Positions 1-12,374 of a stretch of DNA of 64,000 bases are shown here, in pieces; position 1 is the first letter of the stretch; the number at the start of each line of letters is the position of its first letter. The translations under genes and the position numbers were made by a program. Origin of the DNA: Tamarix chinensis (taxonomy: Eukaryota; Streptophyta; Magnoliopsida; Caryophyllales; Tamaricaceae); assembly GCA_030549775.1 (NCBI GenBank), contig CM060181.1, forward strand, positions 53,450,218 through 53,514,217, given 5' to 3'. The notes beneath the pieces were generated by a model. That model had not been told where the DNA came from. It saw nothing but the letters and a program-made list of their open reading frames with translations, and did no database searches.

Positions 1-1012
1 AGATCTGGTGAATTTAAACTTTTGAGAGTCGATAGATTTGGATCCGATTAAATTCAATCTAAATTCAACCCGACCTAAATTTAATCCATTGTTATCCCTA
101 ATTTGAAGAGAGGGAAACACTTCAGTCATAACACTTGAAAATTAATCCATTTGTTGACTAATATCTTCCCTATACTAAGGAGATAATTTTCAAATGACGA
201 AACCCTTTCTAAATTATATATATATATATATTTCATCGACTATTGCTATAATCTCCTTAAGTCTAAAAAATTAAAACGGTAATGCTTTAATGTCAATAAA
301 TGATATACGTCTGTACCTTTACAAAAAGAAAACGTTGTTTACGAAAATGAACCTTGTTTGTGTTCTTATATAATTCAGGTGATGAAAAAGGAACGCATTT
401 GATATTTCTATGATTAAAGAGAAAAGACAAATAAATATAAGTTTTTTAGAGTGTTATTCTCTTAGCAAAAGTTGAACAAATTGATCCCTGATCACGTACG
501 TAGCCTTATATCAATCAATCGGTGTATCCTACTGATAGCAGGGGGATGATTCCTGTATATGGGCCCACAAAATTAAATTCTTCCCATGTAAATAATGAAC
601 GAGTTTTCAAATGAGTATCCATCTTTTTCCTTCTTCACATTCCCCCACCTGCTACTGCATATTCCTCCTCTTTGTGTTCGTTGATGGCTGCTAGTAAATA
701 CACAATCATGACTCTAGATCTAAAATTGCTAGACATTTCTGAAATTTGAGGATGGTACATAAATTCTAGAGCTAAAATATGATTCTAGGGTGAAATTGCT
801 AAAACTGAAATTCAATCATCAGATTTTACCAAATTCAATATCAATTACACTGGATGATTATCAAACATGCTGAATCTAGAAACAAAAACTTCAAATTAGA
901 ACTTCATGGTTTCTCTATTTAAGCTTTGAAGACAATGGAGAGTCCTTGTGATTGGGGATTGAATTGTTTCATTCACATGAAGACATAGGGAGATATGTTG
1001 GACTTATAGTGT
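1..1012. other. Flank with no recognised gene
   Basis: AT-rich sequence with a short (TA)n tract near 218-233. I see no open frame with a recognisable domain and no RNA gene. It ends at AGTGT (1008-1012), the proposed left target duplication of the solo LTR that follows. Confidence 0.5.
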
Positions 1013-1807
1013 TGTAACGTCTTATTTTTTTTTTAAGAAAAAAACATAAGTTGTTCATAATATATTTTTAATAAAATACAATTGTATTATTTTGTACATT
1101 TTATTACACCATTTGATGACACAGAAACCATTATTTTGTTTCCATTTATTAATCATATTCTCACGAGTTTATTTTTGTGAGATCTTCTAAGCCACTTTAC
1201 TCTACCATACTCTACCTAGATCATTCTAATTCTTTCAATTTTGGAATTCTAGACCTTGTTTTAGACTCCTAATATGTTTCAAACTTTTGATTGGTGATCT
1301 CTATGAAAAAAATACTATTTAAATTTCGTTAAACCTTTTCTTTGTTTTTAAGCCTCAAAATAATCCTTTTAACTATCTAAAATTTATGAAACTTTAAATA
1401 ATATAATATTTTAACATTAATAATATAGAAATGGTTTGGAAATAATATGTTATTATTTTTATAGTTTTTAGAATTTATTTCATTTGTTTTGGGCGTAATT
1501 CGCTACTAAAAGTTCTATTTCAACTCCTAGTCATAATTTAACTTTGTGGGACTCTTTTCTAACCTTTGGATCATATTTATTTAAGCAAGATCAAGGGCTC
1601 AAAAGCCTCCATGTATGTAGACATCCCCACCACCACACAAAATTCCTACACATTTATTCTTTTACTATTTTACCCTTATATGCCTAATTAAGTAATCTAA
1701 AAATATCTAAATATCCTCCCACTTGGTCTTATCTCTTTTACAATTCATCTTCTACGTCCAAATCTCTATTGTATATCCTCTTGGACAGCACCAATCACCA
1801 CCACCTA

Positions 1808-2635
1808 TGATGTGAATCTTATGAATTTATATTTAATTAATTTTCAAAATTGCTGTGAATTAATTACTTATAATTGTTTGTCTTATTTGATGAATTAATA
1901 GGAGTATAATGCAACATATGGATTCTGTGGACTTTGGATACAGTTGCTGGGAAGTGCAGAATATGTATTGGAGTGTACAGATTATGTAATTTTTGTTAAT
2001 AACTTGTAATCCCATATGATGCATTCGCCGGTCGGAATGGGCTAATGGAAATTAGGATGGTTGTATAATCCGCCACCCGGTCCTTAATTTGGACTAGATG
2101 GATTGCGGATTAATCAATCCTTAATAACCATGATTAGCTAAAGTTGTTATAGCTGATGGGAAAATTAAGCCTTAAGCTTAATTGTATTTGGGACATTTTA
2201 TGTTGGGTTGAATTGGGCTGGTCGATTTATTGTGGCCCAAAGTCTTTTACGCCCGTTCTATCCAGGCTTGTATTTGTTCCGTATTGTATGTGTCAACATA
2301 TACGGCCTTTTGTGTACATATAAATAGGCGAAATACTTGTAATACGGAGAGCTTTTAGACAGAAATATATCGGCTGATTTCTTGAGCTTTCTCGCGACTT
2401 CTTTTCTCTCTCTCTCGACGATTCTCTCTTTCGCTCGTCTTCTCTGATTCTGCTCTCGCTCTCACCTTGATCGATCTTGATCATTCACCTTCAAATTTCA
2501 GTTGCCATTGTATCAATTGTGCTTCTGAATCTTTGGTCTTCCTTTGGAATTTTTTCTTAGGCTGTACCAGTGAAATCGAACTTTGCGCTCGATTAATCGT
2601 TCGATCCTTCATGAAACCCTAACAGGTTTCCATCA
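1808..2635 (+). repeat. 5' LTR of element A
   Basis: 828 bp, TGATGTGAAT to GGTTTCCATCA, near-identical to 6635-7463. It holds a TATA-like box, ATATAAATA at 2318-2326, and downstream a pyrimidine-rich CTCTCT stretch (about 2400-2470), suggesting transcription starts about 25-35 bp past the TATA box and runs into the leader. Confidence 0.93.
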
Positions 2636-3335
2636 TTTGGTATCAAAGTCTCGGTTTCTAGAGTGCTCGTAGTTTCTGTGTTACTGATTAAGTTTTCTTC
2701 ATTTTTTGATTCGATTTCTGTATTTCACTAACCCTAGCTTGAGGTGTGAAAATTTAGGGTTTACAGCGACGAAGTCTGTTTCGATTATTGTTGTTCTAAA
2801 ACCGGCGATTAAAGTGTTTTGGTCCGCTATTTCGAAAGTCTGAAGAGAAACCCTAATCGACCTAGGGTTTGGTCAAGAACGTGAATCTTGACTGACAGTG
2901 CGACATATTGTTGTTGGTAACCTTCGATTCGTAAATTTTCTTGTTTAATACTACTATCTGCTATACTTAATTTCCATTTCTTCGCCAATTACCTGTTGTT
3001 AACAAGTATACAGGTTAATAACATAACCGGCGAACCATTTTGGTTTCAAGAAAAGGGAGAGACCTCCAAGAAGAGGGGTACCCTAGATAAGTGAATTGAT
3101 TGCTTAAGCAGACGCGGTAATATCGTTCCCTCTTACTTAATTAGTATTGTCGAATTATTATAGACATTGAATAAATCTGAGTAAGCTTTACTGTTGCTAT
3201 TACTGTTAATATTTGATACTGTGATACTTCTTGAGACTATACTGTGTGTTCTGTTATCTGAAATCCTTGAATAAGTTGTTTCTGTTGATTAAATTGCTGT
3301 TGTGTTAGTTGTTTAAACTGCTGTTAAATTTCATT
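2636..3335 (+). other. Leader of element A with tRNA-Met-type primer-binding site
   Basis: Two bases after the LTR comes TGGTATCAAAGTC (2638-2650), close to the TGGTATCAGAGC sequence complementary to the 3' end of plant initiator tRNA-Met. The remaining 0.7 kb up to the ATG at 3336 is untranslated, with no conserved open frame. Confidence 0.8.
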
Positions 3336-6326
3336 ATGTCTAACAATGGCCAGTCAGTGAATCAATCTGTGTCTAGTAATGATCTTTTAGAAACCCTTAG
3401 GACTTTTCAAGAACAAATGACTGCACAATTTGCTGTTTTATCTGCTAACCTAGAACAAAGACTAGGGGAACAGGAAGTAAGACTTAATGAATTGCAACAT
3501 AATAGAGTTGAAACTAATCAGGCAGGAGTTTTAGGAAGGGCTCCAATGGATCCTAGGATTAGAGTTCCACCCATGGCTAATCTAGAGGAGCTGGAAGACC
3601 AAGTATCTCACAATAGTGATAGGATGCCTAGACAGAACAATAGGCAGGATAGGGAATTAGAATTCATTGATAGGAATTTGAATAATCTTAAGCTTAGTAT
3701 ACCAAGGTTTAATGGCAGGAATGACCCTGATTATTATTTTGAATGGGAAAGGAAAATAGAATTAGTATTTGAGTGTCATAATTACTCTAAAGAAAAGAAA
3801 ATTAAGGTGGTTGTAGTAGAATTTACTGAGTATGCGTCCTATTGGTATCATAATTTGGTGTTAACTAGACGAAGGTGTGGGGAACCATCTATACAGACTT
3901 GGGTAGAGTTTAAAATCTTAATGAGAAAGAGATTTGTGCCAAGTTACTATTATAGGGAGTTGCATAAGAGGTTGCAAACTATTAGTCAAGGAGTGAGATC
4001 AGTGGATGACTATTATAAAGAGTTAGAAGTTTTGATTATTAAGACAGGAGTTATTGAGGATGATGATGCTACCATGGCTAGGTTTCTGAGTGGGTTAAAT
4101 TCAGAGATAGCTGATAACGTAGAACTGTATCCTTGTGGAACCTTAAATGAAATGGTGAATATAGCTACTAAGATAGAGATTCAATTAAGGAAATCTAGGC
4201 AATATAAACCCCCTGGGATTGGGTTTAAGACTACTATGAGGAGAAATTTTGGGGGAAATACTTCTGGAAACTGGAAGAACAATAGTAAGGTAGAATTTAA
4301 GGGAAGAAACAATGAAGCTAAGGCAGGACAGAAGTTTGAAAAAGGCAAGAATGTGATGACAAATCCTGTAAATCGGTCAAACATGACTAGGGATATTAAA
4401 TGTTTTAGGTGTGGAGGCTTAGGACATATAGCTTCTAAATGCCCAAACAAGAGAAACATTTTGATTAGAGAGTCTAGCGAAGTAGAGTCTGAATCTGAAT
4501 CTGAAGAAGAAGAAGAAGAGGTCAATATAGTTGGAAAGAATGATAGTGACCTAGAAGAAGAAATAGAATTACCAGTGAATAGGGATCTTTTTGTGGTTCG
4601 AAGAGCTTTAAATAGTAATAAATTACCTGATTCCAATTCTATACAAAGAGAAAATATATTCCATACTCGATGTTTAATTGATGACAAGTGCTTTAACATG
4701 GCCATAGATAGTGGTAGTTGTATTAATGCTGCTAGCACCCTATTGGTGTATAAATTAGGATTAACCACTACTAAACATCCAAAACCATATAGATTGCAAT
4801 GGCTTAATAAATTGGGAGATGTTAAGGTTAGTCAACAAGTTTTAGTGAATTTAAAGTTAGGAAAATATGAGGATTCTGTTTTATGTGACATAGTTCCTAT
4901 GCATGCTGCTCACCTGTTGTTAGGTAGGCCTTGGCAATATGATAGGAAGGTAGTACATGATGGTTATAAGAATAGGTATACAGTACAGAAGGATGATAAG
5001 AAGATTGTTTTAGCACCTATGACTCCAAAAGAAATATTTGAGGATCAAACCAAAATTAAATCTAATTATAAGGAGTTATCTAAATCTAATTTGGGGAATG
5101 ATCTTAGTACAAAGGACATGAAAGGAACTTTTGGATTTTATGCTAAAGGTAAGGATGTAGGAAATGCAATAAAAAGAAATGCCAATGTGTACTTGATGAT
5201 TTTTAAGGACTGTTATGAGTGTCAGAGAGGAATAATTGAAGAAGTACCTAGTACAGTGAAACTATTATTAGAGGAATATAGTGAGTTGTTTCCTGAGGAT
5301 ATACCTAGTGGACTACCTCCATTAAGGGGAATAGAACATCAAATAGATTTTATTCCAGGAGCTGTTATACCAAACAGACCTGCTTATAGAGCCAATCCTG
5401 AAGAGGTTAAGGAATTGAAAAGACATGTTTTAGAACTGTTAAGTAAAGGATATATTAAGGAGTCTATGAGTCCTTGTGCAGTACCAGTATTATTAGTACC
5501 TAAAAAGGATGGCAGTTGGAGAATGTGTGTGGATAGCAGGGCAGTAAATAAGATAACTATTAAGTATAGATATCCAATTCCTAGGCTGGATGAAATGTTG
5601 GATCAGTTGCATGGTGCTGTTATATTTTCTAAAATAGATTTAAAAAGTGGGTATCATCAAATTAGGATGAAACCAGGAGATGAGTGGAAGACAGCTTTTA
5701 AAACAAATTTTGGATTATATACCCCCTTACTTGTATCTAACCATCCTTGGGTTGATGTATCTTTGGATTTTGTTTTAGGATTACCTAGGACTAATAGAGC
5801 TAAAGATTCAATAATGGTTGTAGTAGATAGGTTCAGTAAGATGGCTCATTTTATACCTTGTAATAAAACAAATGATGCTGTAGCAGTGGCTGAATTATTT
5901 TTTTCTAATGTGGTTAAATTACATGGAATTCCTAATACTATAGTTTCAGACAAAGATGTTAAGTTTTTAAGTCATTTTTGGAAGGTCTTGTGGGGAAAAT
6001 TAGGGACTAAGTTATTGTTTTCTACAACTTGTCACCCTCAAACTGATGGTCAAACTGAGGTGGTTAATAGAACTTTGGGAAACATGTTGAGAGCTGTCCT
6101 TGGAAAGAATCTTAAACAATGGGAATATGTTTTACCTCAAGTGGAATTTGCTTATAATAGAACTTTACATTCTACAACTAATAAAACTCCATTTGAGATT
6201 GTGTATGGTTTTAATCCATTAACTCCATTAGATTTGAGTCCTTTACCTCATGCTGACTTGCAAAATTTTGATGCTGAATCTAGAGCTGAAAGTATAAAAA
6301 GATTACATGAGACTGTAAGGCAATAG
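3336..6326 (+). CDS. Element A gag-protease-RT/integrase fusion polyprotein
   Basis: 996-residue open frame starting at ATG 3336 (MSNNGQS...); an upstream in-frame TTG is not needed. In order: retrotransposon gag domain (about residues 110-270), CCHC zinc knuckle [14 protein letters not shown] (356-369), acidic linker, aspartic protease with [10 protein letters not shown] (Asp about 458), then RT from the [16 protein letters not shown] region through [13 protein letters not shown] to NFGLY (about 795). Here the protein jumps straight to the integrase core: [22 protein letters not shown] and [13 protein letters not shown], keeping the D, D, E residues. The frame stays open across the junction at about 5712-5720. 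It ends at TAG 6324-6326, while the same frame continues with integrase C-terminal sequence, so that stop is a nonsense mutation. The product would package RNA and process itself at best; it cannot reverse transcribe. Confidence 0.9.
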   Translation: MSNNGQSVNQSVSSNDLLETLRTFQEQMTAQFAVLSANLEQRLGEQEVRLNELQHNRVETNQAGVLGRAPMDPRIRVPPMANLEELEDQVSHNSDRMPRQNNRQDRELEFIDRNLNNLKLSIPRFNGRNDPDYYFEWERKIELVFECHNYSKEKKIKVVVVEFTEYASYWYHNLVLTRRRCGEPSIQTWVEFKILMRKRFVPSYYYRELHKRLQTISQGVRSVDDYYKELEVLIIKTGVIEDDDATMARFLSGLNSEIADNVELYPCGTLNEMVNIATKIEIQLRKSRQYKPPGIGFKTTMRRNFGGNTSGNWKNNSKVEFKGRNNEAKAGQKFEKGKNVMTNPVNRSNMTRDIKCFRCGGLGHIASKCPNKRNILIRESSEVESESESEEEEEEVNIVGKNDSDLEEEIELPVNRDLFVVRRALNSNKLPDSNSIQRENIFHTRCLIDDKCFNMAIDSGSCINAASTLLVYKLGLTTTKHPKPYRLQWLNKLGDVKVSQQVLVNLKLGKYEDSVLCDIVPMHAAHLLLGRPWQYDRKVVHDGYKNRYTVQKDDKKIVLAPMTPKEIFEDQTKIKSNYKELSKSNLGNDLSTKDMKGTFGFYAKGKDVGNAIKRNANVYLMIFKDCYECQRGIIEEVPSTVKLLLEEYSELFPEDIPSGLPPLRGIEHQIDFIPGAVIPNRPAYRANPEEVKELKRHVLELLSKGYIKESMSPCAVPVLLVPKKDGSWRMCVDSRAVNKITIKYRYPIPRLDEMLDQLHGAVIFSKIDLKSGYHQIRMKPGDEWKTAFKTNFGLYTPLLVSNHPWVDVSLDFVLGLPRTNRAKDSIMVVVDRFSKMAHFIPCNKTNDAVAVAELFFSNVVKLHGIPNTIVSDKDVKFLSHFWKVLWGKLGTKLLFSTTCHPQTDGQTEVVNRTLGNMLRAVLGKNLKQWEYVLPQVEFAYNRTLHSTTNKTPFEIVYGFNPLTPLDLSPLPHADLQNFDAESRAESIKRLHETVRQ

Positions 6327-6725
6327 ATTAATAAGAAGGTACAACAGATGGCTGAACATGCTAATAAAAGAAGGAGAAAAATAATTTTTAAACCTGGAGA
6401 TTTAGTCTGGGTTCACCTAAGGAAAGAAAGGTTTCCAAATTTTAGAAAGTCAAAGTTGGACCCTAGAGGGGATGGACCATTTACTGTATTAGAGAAAATT
6501 AATGATAATGCTTATAAAATTGATTTACCTGTTAAATTTGGAAATGTGAGTAACTCTTTCAATGTGGCTGATCTTAGTCCATTTCTGGGACTTATTCAGG
6601 TTTCAGAGGCGAAACATTTCCAAGAAGAGGGGAATGATGTGAATCTTATGAATTTATATTTAATTAATTTTGAAAATTGCTGTGAATTAATTACTTATAA
6701 TTGTTTATCTTATTTGATGAATTAA
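6327..6725 (+). pseudogene. Element A integrase C-terminal part after premature TAG
   Basis: In the same frame as the preceding polyprotein. It encodes the typical gypsy integrase tail: KPGDLVWVHLRKERFP, then RKSKLDPRGDGPF and NDNAYKIDLP. It continues into the 3' LTR (from 6635), where the frame closes. The context GGCAATAGATT suggests a CAG-to-TAG change. An internal ATG at 6348 exists, but independent expression is unlikely. Confidence 0.85.
6622..6634 (+). other. Polypurine tract of element A
   Basis: AAGAAGAGGGGAA lies immediately before the 3' LTR start TGATG at 6635, the expected plus-strand primer. Confidence 0.85.
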
Positions 6726-7463
6726 TAGGAGTATAATGCAGCATATGGATTCTGTGGACTTTGGATACAATTGCTGGGAAGTGCAGGATATGTATTGGAG
6801 TGTACAGATTATGTAATTTTTGTTACTAACTTGTAATCCCATATGATGCATTCGCCGGTCGGAATGGGCTAATGGAAATTAGGACGGTTGTATAATCCGC
6901 CACCCGGTCCTTAATTTGGACTAGATGGATTGCGGATTAATCAATCCTTAATAACCATGATTAGCTAAAGTTGTTATAGCTGATGGGAAAATTAAGCCTT
7001 AAGCTTAATTGTATTTGGGACATTTTATGTTGGGTTGAATTGGGCTGGTCGATTTATTGTGGCCCAAAGTCTTTTACGCCCATTCTATCCAGGCTTGTAT
7101 TTGTTCCGTATTGTATGTGTCGACATATACGACCTTTTGTGTACATATAAATAGGCGAAATACGTGTAATACGGAGAACTTTTAGACAGAAATATATCGG
7201 CTGATTTCTTGAGCTTTCTCGCGACTTCTTTTCTCTCTCTCTCGACGATTCTCTCTTTCGCTCGTCTTCTCTGATTCTGCTCTCGCTCTCACCTTGATCG
7301 ATCTTGATCATTCACCTTCAAATTTCAGTTGCCATTGTATCAATTGTGCTTCTGAATCTTTGGTCTTCCTTTGGAATTTTTTCCTTAGGCTGTACCGGCG
7401 AAATCGAACTTTGCGCTCGATTAATCGTTCGATCCTTCGTGAAACCCTAACAGGTTCCCATCA
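6635..7463 (+). repeat. 3' LTR of element A
   Basis: 829 bp, about 98% identical to 1808-2635, with TATA-like ATATAAATA at 7145-7153 and end CCCATCA at 7463, followed by target duplication ACCTA. Confidence 0.93.
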
Positions 7464-10230
7464 ACCTATGCCACCAATTGCCGCCACAAACTACCACCCA
7501 AACCATCTCATTTTTCTTCCTTTTCTTCTCTTTTGAACTAATAATTAATCCCTTGGTGTTTTTAATTAAACAAAAAGGGATTAATCCTTGAGTATTATTA
7601 TAATCACCATTTTCTTCAACCTTTTGTTCTTCCTCTTTTCTTGGAGCATTAACTTAGGTAAACAATTATTTTCTACCGGCACATAAAATTGTGTTTAAGC
7701 TTGATTATGCCATGTTTGGCCTTGTTTAGGGTTTTCATCCTTTGATTGAGATCTATGTTCTTTAATTATTATTATTTTAATTTAAATATATCATTTCAAT
7801 CCTTATAATTTGTAGCATGATTTTGATATATAACTTACTTTTATTTAGTGTTGTCTAGCATAATCTATAATTGATTAAAGTTTGAATGTTCTAGGTGCTC
7901 TTGATGATTTAGTATTGTTTTGTTGAATTGATACTACCATGTTATATTTGGTAATTTGTAGATGAGCTTTCATATATAACATGCTGAGGCTCATGTATGT
8001 TTCGAGTCTTAAATTGGTGAAATAAGTTTGGTAAAGTTTAAGGTTGAAAATGTTGTTCTTGTTTTTGATTTTATTAAAAGTGTTCTTGGCTTATGATACC
8101 CTACTTATACATTTATAGTAAGTATGGTTGAATTTGATGTTAATCATGTTTTGAAATAATAATGTATAAAAATGGCATAAATACCCATAAAGGCATTTAA
8201 CTTGTATTAGAGTCAAAGGTTGCCCATGACCTTTGACGATTGACCTTCTTATTTTTATAAATAGTAACTAAGTATGAATAGTAAAAATTAGTGAATAGGA
8301 ATTTTTAATAATAAAATTTTATTTTCCTAACTTATATTTTGTAGCTTCTCGATATAAAATGGCATTCCTGTCAACTAATAAATACTGAATTTGTGTGAAA
8401 AATGAAACTTGTAAATTTGATGTGAGACCTTGTTTTGACTTAATTAATCTATTTATATTTACATTATTTTGTTGATTTTGACTCTAGCGGTAAAAAGTAA
8501 TTTTTAGCATTTTTACTCTACTTTTGAGGTATTCGAACCTTTGGATATGATTTCAAGTCTTTAAAGTGCATTTTGGTCATCAATTGACTAAATAGATGAA
8601 TAATGAGTTAGGTTTTTAGGGCATTGTTAACTTAAGTTTAACTTTCAATTTATTTTTGGGAACTCTTACTTAGTATAAGATCCCAATATTTTTTATTATT
8701 GAAAAGTATTTCTCATGCCCTCTAGCCTTTAATTTTGGTGTTTTCTTAAAGTTTTTATGGATCATTTTGATCCGCGGAAATCTTCTAGATCATTAGTTTT
8801 CATTGTTTGGGGTGATCTCTTATCATTCGTAAAGGTTTTATGTTAATATTAAATACTTATTTGATATTTGAATCATGTTCTCTCTAGGCTTCCTTTTGTG
8901 GATACATTTTGTGTTGATGCATAAAAACATGGTCTTCTAGGGCCTTGTTTCGCATTCTCATAAAGTACTAGGGGTTACTAGTATTATAATAGCTTATTAT
9001 ATTTTCTACTTTATATGACCTTTGAACTCTATAGGCGGTATGCATACTTAATAATTATTATACGTTTGGTGAGACTACCCTAGTCCATTGGTAGTGTACA
9101 TAAGGTATGATGTGTGGTAACATTTATAGTTTCAGGTTAGGCATACATTAAAGTCGTCTTACAAACCCCTTAGAGTGGATGCTTAAGTGGATCAGGATGC
9201 TCATATAATTATTATTTGTACCTTGGATTTTCTCCATTTGTGGTAGGATATGTGTCCCTATTTGCCTTGAATTTTATGCCTAGCTATTATTAATTGTGCC
9301 CCATGGGTTTTTCCCATTGGTGGTATGATTGGATTTTTAGGCTTGTGCCTTGAAGTTAATGTCTATGCGCCTATGGTTTATATGACTTTCCTTAATTATT
9401 CCTTTTGGCCCATATGTTCTCATGCGACTTTCTATTATACTTATACCCTTGGCCTATGTGTCAATCAAGGTGGGACAAATGTCCTTACATAATTAAAATG
9501 CATGCTAGAGATGGCTATAGGCTTTGCCTAATTTCTCTTCATGCTTTTTGGATCATTTCTGATTTCATATTTTACCTGGTATACCCTCGTGACATAAAAA
9601 TAGTATATTAATATTTTCCCTAGGTTACTAGCTCTAAAGGTGCCCTATATGGTTATCCGTTAGCATAATTTATTAGTGTTTCTCTATGTCGTCATGTATC
9701 ATGCATCTTGTATCATATACCATGACTATTTCTCCATTCTAGCATGTATTATATGTTTTACATGGGGCATGTTATCACTTGTAGTAAGTTGTGTTTACTT
9801 AGTGCATTCATCATACTGATACAGCACCATTTTAGTTCTTGTATAGGTTTCTCATGCATTGCTTATGTGAGGTTGAGATTGTTGAGTCCTTGGTAAGCAT
9901 AATAAGTGTTTAGGTTTGGATCCTCAAGATCTTATAGTTTATTTCATTTTATTTTTATTGAGCTCTGTTAGATCTTTTAGTCTTGTATTTATTTCCTATA
10001 TAAGTTTTGTAAGTATTATATTAGAATTGGGTCATATAATAACCACACTTGCCTCTTAAGATATGAGTTTACTTTACAACCTAGCACCTGTCATATACTA
10101 GGTAGCAACTGTACCTCTTTTATATTGGATGTGATGGTAATATCCTATATTTTTTATTTAGCTTATGTAAAATATCTTATAAAGTAAAAAAAAATATATC
10201 TAGTTATGAAAATGGAGGTGTTACAAGTGA

Positions 10231-11350
10231 AACATGGTTTCAATTGGATGATCAATCCCGTGAGTTCATGGATGACTTCTTCTCCTCCTAGTGGCCCTTT
10301 GGTCGAGCCTTTATGCCTTGTGATAAGCTCTAATAATGGTAATGGAGGAGGTGGTGACAATGGTGATGGGGAAGCATTGTTGATGGGGCCTAGTAGTGGT
10401 GGTAGAACTTTTAGCAATGATGGTAGTGGTGGGATATTGAATTGATGTGTATAGAGTTTTCATGGTTGGTGTTTTTGGTATGTCCAATTGGACTTAAGGC
10501 TCAATTTCATCAAGTAGTAGAGAGATAGTTAAGACGTGTACTAAGAATTTAAGGGTTTGTTGGATCTAAAGACACTGATATTAGAGATATCTTAGTATAA
10601 GATGTGTATTTATAACATGTATCATCATTATAAGATGTGTATCTGTTGATATAAAATGTGTATTCACTTTTATAATGTGTGTATTTCAAATTATAAGATG
10701 TGCATTTGTTGATATAAGATGTGTATAAATTTTATAAGATATTCCTTTACAATCACAATATTCATCTTAAGATATACATAGCATGCATATTTCCCACTAT
10801 ATGAGGTGCATTTTATCTTTATGTACATTTGCTGATATAAGATGTGCATTTAGAGTTACAAAATTTGCATTTGTTGATATGATGTGTGTATTTACAGCTA
10901 TAACAAGTACATTTTATATCTATGAAATGCAAATTTATTGATCTAAACTGTGGATTTATAATTATAAGATATTGATTTTTATTTTAAAAATATATAATCA
11001 TTTTATAAGATATTGATTTTAATTTTAAAAATATATAGTCATTCATCCTTTGTTATTTTATAAATAATAAAAACTGTGAATTTTATTGGGTCAAATATGC
11101 AATATTACTTGAGAAAGTGTGTATTGATATTCCAAAGGTGTGTATTCCAAATGTCATCATACCCTATATTTATGACTTCCTAGATGTATATTTATATACG
11201 AAAGATATGGTGATGTAGAAGATGATAGAGAAATTACTCTTTCAAAATGCATTATCTTTTCTTCTCTCTTGAGGTTGATGATGTTCATTGAATGATGTTT
11301 CAAGGCTCGACAATTCTAGATATTTGGAAGGATTCACATAGAATGCACCA
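10231..11350. repeat. Intergenic stretch with degenerate TATAAGATGTGTATTT repeats
   Basis: From about 10585 to 10945 the motif TATAAGATGTGTATTTGTTGA recurs in many imperfect copies at irregular spacing (e.g. near 10600, 10632, 10655, 10700, 10720, 10835). Before it, 10231-10445 can be read as short frames on both strands (Gly/Asn-rich on +), but I recognise no domain. 10960-11040 holds two copies of ATAAGATATTGATTTTTATTTTAAAAATATATA-like sequence. No gene is supported. Confidence 0.55.
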
Positions 11351-12083
11351 CCAAATGTAACACCCCCCAAAAAACTACTGAAAAATTTCATTTAATGAAA
11401 AGGTTTAATGGAAGTGAAATAACAAAATTATAAATTCTGGGAATATTACTGCCACCCTTAGTACCAGACTAGTTCACTCCTACCATTCCAGTATTAAGTG
11501 CTAAGGCTGAAGAGGTTTATCATCAAACACAAGTCAATACTTAAAGCAAGAATTCATAAAAGAACTGAATCGTTCATCATACAAAAATTAGATTGTGGTT
11601 AAAAGAGTTACAATCTAAAGAGTAAGTAATCAAAGTTTCCAAAGATGTAAAATAGCGTACGATAGAACTGAACTAGAATAAAATGATACAAGATAAACTG
11701 AAATGAAATATAGAGTCCATCCAGGTCACTCTCGATCCCTAGGCCAAGTCCAGGATCAACTCTCAGCCCCGCCCGATGCCTCGTAAGTGTCATAGGCATT
11801 GAAGATATCATCTCCTATCTACACAAACTTAGGTGGGCCCTTTACTCATGGAAATAAGCAACACCCATGAAACGGGTAGGTAGTACACTACGTACTGAGT
11901 AAGGTAACCATACAGCTAAGGCCAAACATGTAAGGTATATAACACAAACATGATCATATAGACAACATACAACAATATAGATATTGAAGGCCAGATTATA
12001 GTCTAGATAACTTATTCTTTAGATCAATGGTCAACATACTCATTTCACATATATTCTTTATCAATCCATACGAGTGTGGGAAC

Positions 12084-12374
12084 CCCACTATTATAGCGAG
12101 TAGACCAGTCTCTAGGGTAGAACGCTCCTGGCCACTATTATTCATCGGTGAACCACTTTGGCCCTGACTCACATGGTGTTTCACTATAATTATTTAGTGT
12201 CTTTCCCATATCTTATCATCATTACGTTCAGTTTGTTGAGCACAGGATCCCCCACTATTATAGCCGGTGGACCGAAAATCATGTAGGGAAAAACGTTCCT
12301 GGCCACTATTATTCATCAGTGGACCGGTCTCCAGGGCACCCGGGCTCTTGGCCACTATTATTCGCCGGTGGACC
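12084..12374. repeat. Five CCACTATTAT...GGTGGACC units inside the B LTR
   Basis: About 24-bp units reading (c/g)CCACTATTAT, four to six variable bases, then GGTGGACC recur at about 12084, 12131, 12250, 12301 and 12350, alternating between TATAGCC and TATTCATC variants. The last three are about 50 bp apart. They lie in the minus-strand R/U5 half of the LTR. Confidence 0.7.

Larger units (their letters stand above)
1808..7463 (+). mobile_element. Element A: Ty3/gypsy retrotransposon with internal deletion
   Basis: A 5656-bp element with both LTRs (1808-2635 and 6635-7463), TGATG/CATCA LTR ends, a primer-binding site, a polypurine tract and a perfect 5-bp target duplication ACCTA (1803-1807 and 7464-7468). 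By eye the LTRs differ at about 16 substitutions and one 1-bp indel over 828 bp (about 98% identity), so insertion is fairly recent. The internal region carries gag, protease, the N-terminal part of RT and integrase from the catalytic core on; RT with its YxDD box, RNase H and the integrase HHCC finger are missing. It cannot replicate by itself, but LTRs, PBS and PPT look usable in trans. Confidence 0.93.
1013..10225 (+). mobile_element. Probable solo LTR (chromovirus-like), split by element A
   Basis: The segment starts TGTAACGTC at 1013 and ends GAGGTGTTACA at 10225, the TGTAAC/GTTACA termini usual for long LTRs of plant Tekay-type chromoviruses. The flanks are AGTGT (1008-1012) and AGTGA (10226-10230), a 4-of-5 match that fits an aged 5-bp target duplication. 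Removing the younger element A and one copy of its target repeat leaves about 3.55 kb with no gag or pol coding, so a solo LTR from LTR-LTR recombination is the simplest reading. 7469-10225 has no gene-like open frame. The termini are seen; the solo-LTR interpretation is inference, and the start could instead be a chance TGTAAC. Confidence 0.42.

Noticed and set aside
2638..2650. tRNA gene from TGGTATCA sequence
   Set aside because: Only the primer-binding complement is present; no tRNA body. The same applies at 21343, 31956, 41995 and 58462.
4181..4768. 195-residue minus-strand frame
   Set aside because: Antisense shadow of the element A gag-protease coding strand.
10163..10445. Facing 79-84-residue frames, one Gly/Asn-rich
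   Set aside because: No recognisable domain, and the + frame begins inside the solo LTR end; not enough for a gene.
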